The notes under the pieces were generated by a model. The model ran no database searches. It worked only from the letters and a program-made list of their open reading frames with translations, and was not told the DNA's origin. A DNA stretch of 64,000 bases, taken from the NCBI GenBank assembly GCA_002104905.1, contig MCFE01000390.1, forward strand, positions 1-64,000. The letters are read 5' to 3'. The DNA comes from Basidiobolus meristosporus CBS 931.73 (taxonomy: Eukaryota > Basidiobolomycota > Basidiobolomycetes > Basidiobolales > Basidiobolaceae). Every line of letters begins with the position of its first letter. The stretch's first letter is position 1. A program made the translations under genes and the position numbers. Of this stretch, positions 23,540 to 33,853 are shown piece by piece.

Positions 23540-24518
23540 ATGTCAGAAATTCCAGAATGGAAGAATGCTATGCAGCAAATCCTGGCCCAACAGCAACAAT
23601 TACTCCAGATCCTGAGCCAGCAGCATCAAGAAATGACTACCATGATGCCAAACCAGCAAAACCCTGTCAAGAGCAACTTTAGTGTCAAGGTCTACTGGTA
23701 GCATGGTTGAATCAATGAAAACCAGGGAACTTGGCTCTCTCAGATTGAAGAAGCTTTCAGGGCTAAGGGAATCTCTCCAGAAAGAGAGCTACATTATGCT
23801 GCCTCCTACCTGGCAAATGCAGCTTCATAGTGGTACCACAGCAAGATCAGGTCAGCAACAATGATGGGACGCTCTACAATCTCCAACTGGGATGAATTTG
23901 TGTTGGAAACTTGGGATGCTCTTAGGCCCCCACACCTGCAGGCACTACTCTGAAGAAAGTTAAAGACACTCACACAGAAAAGATCAGTTTTAGAGTACAT
24001 CTATGAGTATAGATGTTAACTTGGACAAGTTGAAAGTATGGACCCCCTGGATCAACTGAAATACTTTATTGATGGGTTGAAAGAAAAAACTTGCAAGGAA
24101 GTGATATATTGAAGACCACAGACTATTGAGGAAGCCATTAAGACTGCCATTGACTATGACTCAGCTATGTTTGGAGTTGGGTGGCCCACAATGACTAATC
24201 AGAGAGGGTACAATCACTATGAAAGAAGACAACAAGAAGCAGTGTCAATGGAAACAGATGCTATACAGAAGAATCCTACCTTGGAAGAATGTAAGAAGCA
24301 AGGACTATGCTTTATTTGCCACCAGCAGGAACATATTGCAAAGTACTGCCCTCAAAGAAGAAATGGACACCAACCATCACAAACCTTTAGCCATATTGAA
24401 GCCCTTGAGCACATTAACATGGAGGATGAACCTGGAGAAGACTTAGGACTCACCTTCTGTTTGATGGAAGAACATCTATCCCAATTGACCTCAAACTCAG
24501 AAAGCTGTTATACTTGAA
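23540..24518 (+). pseudogene. GypA gag, frameshifted
   Basis: Best copy of the GypA capsid gene. It starts at ATG 23,540 (MSEIPEWKNAMQQIL), with a glutamine-rich coiled stretch, then a capsid core (LSQIEEAFRAKGISPEREL, LHYAASYLANAASLWY) and, in the frame 24,167-24,517, one CCHC zinc knuckle CFICHQQEHIAKYC. Stops and frame changes at about 23,697, 23,950 and 24,110 break it. The Retrotrans_gag-type layout with a single knuckle fits a Ty3/gypsy element. Confidence 0.85.
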
Positions 24519-24963
24519 TGAATTAATCAATGGAGTACCTGTCAAAATTATGATTGACTCAGGAGCATCACATGAGCACATGTCAGAGTAATATGCTTTG
24601 AAGGCTGGAATCAACTGAGAACCCACCCAATCAACTTCAGTCTCAACAGCTGCAGGGAACTCTCACAAAGTCAACTGTATGTTGCAGCCAGTAAGGATGA
24701 AAATCAATGACTACCACAAAGACCTACCATGCTATATATTTATGAACTGCAAATGTGACCTTGTACTTGGAAAAACCTGGCAATTTGTTGTAATACATCA
24801 ATCAACTGGAGAGCCCATGCTACTCAGATGCAGAAGGACAACAAGACCTATGTGCTATTACCTGTCAGACTGGACTGGGTCAGTTCCAATGTGTATGAAA
24901 CAAGTGAACTTAGCACAACACAGTACTGTAGAGCTCTTAGAAAAGGCACCCAGAAGTTCCTAA
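24519..24963 (+). pseudogene. GypA aspartic protease remnant
   Basis: Follows gag. The active-site motif reads MIDSGAS (24,551-24,571), then a frame at 24,679-24,963 includes CDLVLGKTW, the usual second conserved block of gypsy proteases. Stops at about 24,588 and 24,618 disrupt it. Similarity ends at about 24,963 where Tnp2-family DNA begins. Confidence 0.75.
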
Positions 24964-25914
24964 TGGTCATATAACAGGAGGATTCCTCTACTTCACCACC
25001 TAAGACAGCCTTGATGTGCTCTCTGCATATTTGAGCAGACCTAGCCAACCAATAGAGCCAAATGCCTTAGATTGCTAGAAACTTGACAGTATTCTGACAG
25101 CCTCCTGGCTTATCATTGCTGGCATTATTACAGGAGTTTGTTTGCCTAAAGAAGGTTGTGTATATTGCTACCATTTTGAATTACTAAGTGATATTTTCTT
25201 TTCCTACCTCCTCTTGTGCCATTGAAATATTCCACTTTAAAATCACCCCTGATTATTTGCTTTCCCACTACTACCTTAGGTATTCTACATATAGCTCAAA
25301 TCAAAAAAAACTATGGCTTCCTGCTTACTAGCCTCTGCATATATGCACACCCACTGCAATTGACATACCTCTATTTCCCCAAACTCATGGCTTTTTAGTG
25401 CAGTACTTACAAAGTGGCAATTTGCCTTGTATTGCTTGTAAAAAAATATCTTGCAAATGTATGCTTGATTGCCACCAGTTTTGTCATAAATACCTCCTAT
25501 ATGTCTGCAAGTAACTGGTTAATTGCTAACCAGTATATTCCTTTTCCTTATACATCTTGTAAATGTATGCTTGGTTGCTGCCAGTTCTATCATGAATACC
25601 TCTGGAATATCCACAAAGAGCCTTTTAGTATTTAGCCAAAATATTCCTTCTCCCTGCTGGATCTTAGTCCCCCTGCAGGTGAGCTCTGGCTCTTGTTTGT
25701 GTGAATTCTGTATTGAATGGTTTAGAAATCTGTATTTGACCAGGAGTAACCCTGCATATTTTGGTGGAGTTGTCCTGTTAAAATTAAGTTCATGTTGCAC
25801 CCAACCCAACTTTGTATTACCTAACTGTTTGCCCTTCCATTATGACTACTTAGCTTCTTGATGGCAATGCAATAAGTGTCTTCACTAACATCTGAATATT
25901 GTATTTCATTCTAG
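24964..25914 (-). pseudogene. Tnp2 transposase C terminus and tail, minus strand
   Basis: The minus-strand frame 25,519-25,809 carries the block RLFVDIPEVFMIELAATKHT shared with 7,593-7,799 and 4,939-5,193. Upstream residues (FNRTTPPKYAGLLLVKYR) extend this block further N-terminally than in the other copies. The left part (25,000-25,440) matches the tail at 4,600-5,000, partly duplicated. Confidence 0.5.
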
Positions 25915-27197
25915 GCCATCATGCTCTGGCATTTACAAGGCTATAGCTTCCCTCAATCCCAAATCAGTCTTCTGGATGGCACCTTTTGAGTAAACATTTA
26001 TTTGAGTAAGGCACAATCAGTCTTCACAGTGCACTTGACTCCATCAATACATCATCTGCAGGTCTTCAAGCAGTGTATTATTGCAAGCATCTCCTTCTCA
26101 TACACAGGATAGTTTTGTTCTGCTGAATTCAGTTTCTTGGATTCAAAGGCAACAAGGCAGTCCTTTCCCTTGTGTTCTTGGCTCAACACTCCACCAATTG
26201 CATAATCTGAAGCATCTGTGAACAGAGTAGATTCTTTTCTGAAGTAAGGTATTCTTAAGCTTGGTAGCTTAATAAGTTCATTCTTGAGCATCTGGAAGGC
26301 AGTCTCACAAGCTTTGTCCCACTTGTAGGTATTGTCTTTCTTGAGGATATCAGTTAAAAGGGCTGCAATACTTGCAAAGGACTTGACAAATCTCCAACAA
26401 TATGAAACCACTCCAAGGAATGATCTGAGCTCTGCTATGCTATGGGGCTGCATCAGATTCTTGAAAACTTCAACCTTCTTAGGGTCTAAGGTAACTCCTA
26501 TGCTATTCAATATGTGTCCAAGATATTCAATTTGTTCCTTGAAGAATACACTTGAGTGGCTTGCCATAAAGCTTGTTCTCAGTTAGCTTCTTCAAGACCT
26601 TTTTAATGTGCACCAAGTGATCCTCTTCTGTCTTGCTGTATATCAATATATCATCTAGGCAGATTATCACAAACCTGTCTAAGTACTCCTGGAAGGCAGT
26701 CTGCATCAGGGTCATGAATGTTGCAGGGGCATTGGTGAGGCCAAAACACATGACTAAGTACTTGTAATGTCCATATATGGTCCTGAATGCTGTCTTAGGA
26801 ATGTCTTCTGGCTTCACCCTAATCTGGTTATATCCTGGCATGAGGTCAATCTTGCTGAAAATAGTAGCTCCATTGAGTTGGTCCAAAAGCTCATCAATCC
26901 AAGATATGGGGTACTTATTCCTCATGGTTCTGGAGCAATTCCCTTGGCCTTGAAAGCTCCTTCAATCTGGAAGAGCAAAGTTCCCAGGTTTTCATTGACT
27001 CTACCATGTTACTGGTTGACCTTCACACTAAAGTTGCTCTTGACAGGGTTTTGCTGGCTTTGGGTAATGGTAGTCATTCCTTGTTGCTTCTGGGCCAGGA
27101 TTTGTGGCATAGCATTCTTCCATTCTTGATTTTCAAAAATCTTGAAGGAGGCTTCTTCTTTGTAAGGAGAGATATTTCAGGTTACTGCTACTGACAA
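25915..27197 (-). pseudogene. GypA RT and RNase H with a short gag piece
   Basis: Minus strand. From the right: a gag N-terminal piece (about 26,936-27,180, frameshifted), then a jump straight into RT. RT palm is 26,527-26,925 (SKIDLMPGYNQIRVKPEDI; catalytic motif reads ICLDDILIYS, with C where Y is usual). A frameshift near 26,540 leads to 26,052-26,567, which has the connection domain and the RNase H start (FTDASDYAIGGVLSQEHKG). The rest of gag, the protease and the first part of RT are deleted. The last 130 bp continue toward integrase. Confidence 0.85.
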
Positions 27198-27554
27198 TGC
27201 AACAAGTCTTGGTACAAGAGTTGTAGAGGAATAGGGAGCTTAGCTAGTATTGTATTCACTAGAACTTGAACTGATTTTTATTAAGGTTCCAGCAGCTCCT
27301 TATATACATTTTGCCAGATCATTTGCTGACTAATTGTATTTCCTAATGTAGGCTGTGGCTGATGACTAATTTGATTGCATCATCATCACCCAATAAGATC
27401 CTACTTAATATATCTATCTCTGTCTGACAAGGATCTGCCAATTCATTTGCTGACTAATGCCACTGATTTGATAGAAAATACTGATATACTGATAAGCTAA
27501 ACATATAACTAATTGATTTCACCAAAAACTGATCTAACTTAAACATTCAAGCAG
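27198..27554 (-). repeat. GypA LTR (5' of the minus copy), truncated
   Basis: Antisense LTR from TGCAACAAGTCTTGG to CATTCAAGCAG, cut about a dozen bases before its end by LTR-C. Confidence 0.85.
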
Positions 27555-28181
27555 TGTAGTGGGGTGACAGTGACACCCACTGATGGATGTGCTCATTCCC
27601 TTATTTTCTATTTCCCTATATCTCTACTACACTTATTTTAGCTTTATCCCATTTGTCTTACCCAATCAGTGCTATCCCATAAGCCAGTTGACTATCACAC
27701 CTGCTTACCTTATTGCATAAGTTACCCCTTGCTTTATGTAAGATTACTAGACTTCTTCCATCATTCCCGCTGATCATAGTGCCCAATAGTGCCATAGCAT
27801 GCCAGATGGTGACCAATCATGCCACAGAGTGCCAGATGGTGCCAACACAGTGCCAATTTGGGATCAAAATTGTCATGCATATGACCCTGATATATCAAAT
27901 CAGTAACAAAATATACAGCACTTTCTGGTACTATGATCAATGGCACAATGGAACAAGTCTACTAGCTATAAGTGCTTCTATATTAGGCAAGTACCTGTGC
28001 CAGTACCCATGACACATGATCAACCCATGTCACTATCCTACCATATCCATACCATATATGGTATCCCCATGTTACACAGGTTTCAGAATACTGATTCCTG
28101 ATTTGTTGGATGTGCTGTGCCTCTTAGAACCTTCTGGCACCTACTTAGAACATTGTTAGGTTATTCTGATGTCATTAAGAT
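27555..28181 (+). repeat. LTR-C copy 1, truncated and carrying a MITE
   Basis: Starts TGTAGTGGGGTGACAGTG. It matches 29,632-30,050 closely apart from the 212-bp MITE at 27,749-27,960. At CATTAAGAT it switches abruptly to an inverted LTR-C sequence. I call the family LTR-like from its TG start and AATAAA-bearing middle, but no internal region is firmly attached. Confidence 0.6.
27749..27960. mobile_element. Harbinger-family MITE, 212 bp
   Basis: Termini AGACTTCTTCC and GGAACAAGTCT, with direct repeats ACT on each side (27,746-27,748 and 27,961-27,963). The paralogous LTR-C copy has the unoccupied site GATTACTAGCTATAAG at about 29,819. It is the same 212-bp element as at 42,466-42,677, in opposite orientation. 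Confidence 0.92.
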
Positions 28182-28559
28182 GAGCACCTCTGTCAGTGGG
28201 TGTCACTGTCACCCCACTACAGTGTCCTTTGAGAAGACAATGTACTAAAGCTTCCAAAGTCAAAACAACTGTAAACTCCACCAGCAGGGACTTGATAAGA
28301 ATGTAGCTGTGGTCAATAGTTACAAAGACCGAAAAGTATCTTTGCCTCTACAAGAACAAACTTGGGAAAGAATCACATATAATAAAAGATACCTACTCTG
28401 AGTATTCCTCACAAGTAGTGCCTCCAAGGTCAGTTGGCTGTCAGCGCGGTTTCCTGGCAGTGTCCTGTGGTCTGGGGTTGGAAGTTGAGGTAGCAGCAGG
28501 TAGCAGTGATCACACTAATCAACAAGTTGGTATATTGATAAAAGGGATGATGACTTATT
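28182..28559 (-). repeat. LTR-C segments, inverted arm of a palindrome
   Basis: Reverse complement of 29,294-29,671: 40 bp of LTR-C start (28,182-28,221) then the LTR-C 3' part. A handful of mismatches separate the two arms. Confidence 0.8.
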
Positions 28560-29293
28560 AGACTTGTTCCATTGGATAGTGCCACATTGAGCCATGAGTG
28601 CCAAATGATGCCATAGTGTGCCAGGGAGGCCAAGTGAGCCTATACTTGGCCACAGAGTGTGAAACACAGCTCTGCATCTTCATGCAAAGCAGCCCTTGTG
28701 TTTCACCCATTGAGCTGGAGAAAATCCATTTTTTGACCTTTTTTTCTGGATCAACATTATTCAGGATGTGCAAGAGCACAGAAGGACTGAAGACATGCAT
28801 CTGATACTCAATACCCATGACACTCTGTATCTAGCTCTTGTAGCTTGTATCATGTCACAAAAATGAATGGCACTATCTTGGTCCACTGGTACCATCAGGC
28901 ACTATAAGTGTTTGATATAGGTTTTACTTTAGGGCTAATAATTAAATATAGTTCCAGATTGTACCAGTGGACCAAGATAGTGCCATTCATTTTTGTGACA
29001 TGATACAAGCTACAAGAGCTAGATATAGAGTGCCATGGGTATTAAGTACCCAATGCATATCTTAAATCTTTTTGTGCTCTTACACATCCTGCACAACATT
29101 GATCCAAAAAAAAAGGTCAAAAAATGGATTTTCTCCAGCTCAATGGGTGAGCCACAGGGGCTGCTTTGCATGAAGATACAGAGCTGTGTTTCACACTCTG
29201 TGGCCAAGTATAGGCTCACTTGGCCTCCCTGGCACACTACGGCATCATTTGGCACTCATGGCTCAAAGTGGCACTATCCAATGGAACAAGTCT
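28560..29293. mobile_element. Fold-back MITE of the Harbinger family (734 bp)
   Basis: Termini AGACTTGTTCCATTGG and CCAATGGAACAAGTCT. It is related to the 723-bp element at 12,536 and is itself a long inverted repeat centred near 28,925. Left flank is ATT and right flank is AAT, which are not direct repeats, because the two flanks are inverted copies of each other. Confidence 0.88.
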
Positions 29294-29631
29294 AATAAAT
29301 CATCATCCCTTTTATCAATATGCCAACTTGTTGATTAGTGTGATCACTGCTACCTGCTGCTACCTCAACTTCCAACCCCAGACCACAGGACACTGCCAGG
29401 AAACCACGCTGACAGCCAACTGACCTTGGAAGCACTACTTGTGAGGAATACTCAGAATAGGTATCTTTTATTATATTTGATTCTTTCCCAAGTTTGTTCT
29501 TGTAGAGGCAAAGATACTTTTCTGTCTTTGTAACTATTGACCACAGCTGAATTCTTATCAAGTCCCTGCTGGTGGAGTTCACAGTTGTTTTGACTTTGGA
29601 AGCTTTAGTACATTGTCATCTCAAAGGACAC
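29294..29631 (+). repeat. LTR-C 3' part
   Basis: Matches the last 340 bp of the complete LTR-C copy (AATAAATCATCATCC to TCTCAAAGGACAC) and abuts the start of that copy at 29,632. Confidence 0.7.
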
Positions 29632-30469
29632 TGTAGTGGGGTGACAGTGACACCCACTGACAGATGTGCTCATTCCCTTATTTTCTATTTCCCTATATCT
29701 CTACTACACTTATTTTAGTTTTATCCCATTTGTCTTACCCAATCAGTACTATCCCATAAGCCAGTTGACTATCACACCTGCTTACCTTATTGCATAGGTT
29801 ACCCCTCACTTTATGTTAGATTACTAGCTATAAGTACTTCTATATTAGGCAAGTACCCGCGCCAGTACCCATGACACATGATCAACCCGTGTCACCATCC
29901 CTACCATTTCCATACCATATATGGTATCCCCATGTTACACAGGTTTCAGAATACTGATTTCTGATTGGTTGGATGTGCTGTGTCTCTGAGAACCTTCCGG
30001 CACCTACTTAGAACATTCTTAGGTCATTCTGATGTCATTAAGATTTCTATTGATATCCAGAACCTTCTGGAACACCATGATTAGTAATCACTTAGCCAGT
30101 AAGAAAAGTATATCAGGGAGGCTATCCCTCAACAATAAATCATCATCCCTTTTATCTACATACCAACTTGTTGATTAGTGTGATCACTGCTACCTGCTGC
30201 TACCTGAACTTCCAACCCCAGACCGCAGGACACTGCCAGGAAACCGCGCTGACAGCCAACTGACCTTGGAGGCACTACTTGTGAGGAATACTCAGAGTAG
30301 GTATCTTTTATTATATTTGATTCTTTCCCAAGTTTGTTCTTGTAGAGGCAAAGATACTATTCTGTCTTTGTAACTATTGACCACAGCTGCATTCTTATCA
30401 AGTCCCTGCTGGTGGAGTTTACAGTTGTTTTGACTTTGGAAGCTTTAGTACATTGTCATCTCAAGGGAT
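29632..30469 (+). repeat. LTR-C, most complete copy (about 838 bp)
   Basis: TGTAGTGGGGTGACAGTG to TCATCTCAAGGGA. It contains TATCCCTCAACAATAAATC near 30,125-30,143 and is unoccupied at both MITE sites used in the other copies. The 233-bp repeat array starts where it ends. The 3' boundary is approximate. Confidence 0.6.
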
Positions 30470-32098
30470 GCTGAACCCAGCACATACTTTTGTTAAGACG
30501 CCCACTAAGTTGGGGATTGAAGCTCAATAGTTTTCCCTTGACAAGCTTGTGACTTTATTCCCCTTCACATTAGATTAGAGACAGAACCCAAGTATTCCTA
30601 GCAAGCTTTTGTCAGAGGTTATTGCACTCAGTGAACACTCCGCACAAAAAACACTTAAGAAGTGTTGGACAAATCTCCCTTGGACTTATACACCACCACA
30701 ACGCTGAACCCAGCACATACTTTTGTTAAGATGCCAACTAAGTTCGGGATTGTAGCTCAATAGTTTTCCCTTGACAAGCTTGTGGCTTTATTCCCCTTCA
30801 CATTAGATTAGAGACAGAACCCAAGTATTCCTAGCAAGCTTTTGTCAGAGGTTATTGCACTCAGTGAACACTCCAAACAAAAAACACTTAAGAAGTGTTG
30901 GACAAATCTCCCTTGGACTTATACACCACCACAACGCTGAACCCAGCACATACTTTTGTTAAGATGCCAACTAAGTTGGGGATTGTAGCTCAATAGTTTT
31001 CCCTTGACAAGCTTGTGGCTTTATTCCCCTTCACATTAGATTAGAGACAGAACCCAAGTATTCCTAGCAAGCTTTTGTCAGAGGTTATTGCACTCAGTGA
31101 ACACTCCACACAAAAAACACTTAAGAAGTGTTGGACAAATCTCCCTTGGACTTATACACCACCACAACACTGAACCCAGCACATACTTTTGTTAAGATGC
31201 CAACTAAGTTGGGGATTGTAGCTCAATAGTTTTCCCTTGACAAGCTTGTGGCTTTATTCCCCTTCACATTAGATTAGAGACAGAACCCAAGTATTCCTAG
31301 CAAGCTTTTGTCAGAGGTTATTGCACTCAGTGAACACTCCACACAAAAAACACTTAAGAAGTGTTGGACAAATCTCCCTTGGACTTATACACCACCACAA
31401 CGCTGAACCCAGCACATACTTTTGTTAAGATGCCAACTAAGTTGGGGATTGTAGCTCAATAGTTTTCCCTTGACAAGCTTGTGGCTTTATTCCCCTTCAC
31501 ATTAGATTAGAGACAGAACCCAAGTATTCCTAGCAAGCTTTTGTCAGAGGTTATCGCACTCAGTGAACACCCCACACAAAAAACACTTAAGAAGTGTTGG
31601 ACAAATCTCCCTTGGACTTATACACCACCACAACGCTGAACCCAGCACATACTTTTGTTAAGATGCCAACTAAGTTGGGGATTGTAGCTCAATAGTTTTC
31701 CCTTGACAAGCTTGTGGCTTTATTCCCCTTCACATTAGATTAGAGACAGAACCCAAGTATTCCTAGCAAGCTTTTGTCAGAGGTTATCGCACTCAGTGAA
31801 CACCCCACACAAAAAACACTTAAGAAGTGTTGGACAAATCTCCCTTGGACTTATACACCACCACAACGCTGAACCCAGCACATACTTTTGTTAAGATGCC
31901 AACTAAGTTGGGGATTGTAGCTCAATAGTTTTCCCTTGACAAGCTTGTGGCTTTATTCCCCTTCACATTAGATTAGACAAAAGACCCAGTATTCCTAGCA
32001 AGCTTTTTCCAGAGGTTATTGCACCCAGTGAGCACCCCACACACTACACACTTGAGAAAGTTGGACATATCTCCCCCTTGGACCTTTACACCACCACA
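30470..32098. repeat. Tandem array of seven 233-bp repeats
   Basis: Units begin with GCTGAACCCAGCACATAC (ACTGAACCC in the fourth) at 30,470, 30,703, 30,936, 31,169, 31,402, 31,635 and 31,868: six steps of exactly 233 bp. Six units are nearly identical and the seventh is diverged. Each intact unit contains the hairpin AACACTTAAGAAGTGTT (first at 30,650-30,666). No coding frame spans units. Position between an LTR-like repeat and a gypsy fragment is compatible with a leader repeat or an independent satellite. Confidence 0.95.
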
Positions 32099-32220
32099 GC
32101 AGCAGATCATAACAGAAGCTTATCTAGCCTTATGTGCCAAATCTCAGAATCTGGAACAAACTATGGATTCCACCCTCAGTTTGATATCCATATTCCAACA
32201 AACAATTACCAGCAAGTATG
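32099..32220 (+). other. Unassigned segment between repeats and integrase tail
   Basis: A short frame (LALCAKSQNLEQTMDSTLSL) spans most of it. It is probably retrotransposon sequence, but I cannot place it. Confidence 0.25.
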
Positions 32221-32541
32221 AAAATCCATGATACTTTCCATGTGTCCCTTCTGGAGCCATATTGTAGGAACACCTTGCCAAACCAGCAAGAACCAAAGCC
32301 CCAAGCCATCCAGGTTGACCAGCATCAAGAATTTGAAGTTAAACAAATTCTAGACTCCAAGTATATTTAGTCAAAGCTGTACTACTTAGTAGACTGGATT
32401 GGTTATGGTCCAAGTGACCAAACATGGGAACCAGCTACCCATCTCACTAATTATCAAGAACTAATTACCCAGTTCCACCAGCAATATCCTGCAAAACCTG
32501 CCCCAAAGGGCAACAGAGCTTTGCCTGGAAGAGGAGAATAG
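32221..32541 (+). pseudogene. Chromodomain end of a gypsy (chromovirus) integrase
   Basis: 106 codons in one frame ending in a natural stop at 32,539-32,541. It opens with the integrase C-terminal signature KIHDTFHVSLLEPY, then a linker, then a chromodomain (FEVKQILDSKYI, YLVDWIGYGPSDQTWEPATHL) and a short basic tail. One in-frame stop lies inside the chromodomain at about 32,368. In this family the chromodomain directs integration toward modified chromatin. It is followed directly by LTR-D, as expected for the 3' end of such an element. It is a different family from GypA, and the rest of the element is absent. Confidence 0.85.
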
Positions 32542-32898
32542 TGTCATGATCACATGACAACCATGAACACCCATGCCAAGTTTCAGCTTACTAGCTCAAT
32601 TTCTAAGAGATTCCTTCTGAAACCTTCTACCACCTTCCAGAAAGTTTCTGACCATTCCAAACCATTGTTACACAATGGAGCACTACATGGAAGCTTCCCA
32701 TTGTATTTTTCATAGTCCAGTACCATATATGGAAATACCAGGTCACATGATCAGGTGACCCAATCCATTTCCCCATCCTGATTTGGTGCCTTGCCTTCTG
32801 TATTATTATCCCCAGCACTGCTGCTATGCCTCACCCCACAACCCCATTAGTATTAGCTAATATCTCTTGGCATCAGTATATCGAAAAAGTATATATAG
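32542..32898 (+). repeat. LTR-D, 3' LTR of the chromodomain element, truncated
   Basis: Begins TGTCATGATCACATGACAAC immediately after the integrase stop codon and the purine-rich GAAGAGGAGAATAG. It is cut at 32,898 by a GypA LTR. Confidence 0.6.
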
Positions 32899-33110
32899 TG
32901 TTACAAGTCTTGGCATAAGAGTTGTAGAGGAATAGGGAGTTTAGCTAGTATTGTATTCACTAAAACTTGAACTGATCTTTATTGAGGTTCCAGCAGATCC
33001 TTATATACATTTTGTCAGATCAATTGCTGACTAATTGTATTGCCTAATGCAGGCTGTGGCTGAGAACTCATTAGATGGCATCATCATCACCCAATTAGTT
33101 CCTACTTAAT

Positions 33111-33350
33111 AGACTTGTTCCATTGTACTGTGCCAGGGTGCGTGGCACGATCCGCGGTTGCAAAGAACGATCGGGCGCAATATTATAGCTACCAGAAGGC
33201 AGGATCGTTCTTGGACAATTTTGCACTATGCGGGACAATCTCGCACACTATGGCACAATCTGACACAATGAGGTTGGCGCGGATGATTGCACCAACTTGT
33301 AATGTTTGCATCACGTGCGCAATCGGATACCACTATAATGGCAGGTAAAA
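33111..33350. promoter_or_regulatory. Left subterminal repeat region of the Harbinger element
   Basis: Contains direct repeats around GGACAATCTC, GGCACAATCT and GACACAATGA at 10-bp steps (33,223-33,270) and inverted GATCGTTCTT/AAGAACGATC (33,163 and 33,202). These are candidate binding sites for the element's own proteins. Confidence 0.5.
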
Positions 33351-33853
33351 TCTGGTATTTGGATATGTTTCTTTAATGTAAATGGAAATAAATGTGTATC
33401 ACACTAAAAACTACACTGATACTTACCATTTTGGTTACCCTCACTCCAATTGGACGGTATCTCAGTGGTTAGTTGGTCCAAAAGTATCCTGAAACTGGCA
33501 GCCCCCAATTGGCTCATTGACTACTGAAAAAGCTACCTGATTTGCCATTAAATATCCCATTTTGCACATTGAGCAAGTAAATCCCTGATCCTAGTGATTG
33601 GACAAGGTGTCATAGCTAGCACGCAAGCAATCGTGTAGGTGCAAAACAGATCCAATAGCTGCACTGGTAGTACAGATGGCATATATATATGCAGGGTGTT
33701 TATTTATAGGGGTTCTGTCTCAAATGTGAGACAACCTTGATATTACTTATATCAAAAATTTGATGATCACTGATTTGCGATGGCTCGATTCGGATCGCAA
33801 AAAGAAAGGGTTGTTGGGATCATTACAAATGTGCGCAATTCAAAGCAATCGCA

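Noticed and set aside
30470-32098. CRISPR-like array
   Set aside because: The whole 233-bp unit is repeated, with no unique spacers between short repeats, and the context is eukaryotic.
29632-32541. LTR-C as 5' LTR of the chromodomain gypsy element ending in LTR-D
   Set aside because: LTR-C and LTR-D are not similar in sequence, and LTR-D starts precisely after the integrase stop, so they belong to different elements unless a complete copy shows otherwise.
33111-33121. 5-bp target duplication TAATA with ends starting GACTTG for the Harbinger element
   Set aside because: It fits this copy, but not the MITEs at 12,536 and 42,466. Ends starting AGACTTG with a 3-bp duplication fit all four clean insertions.
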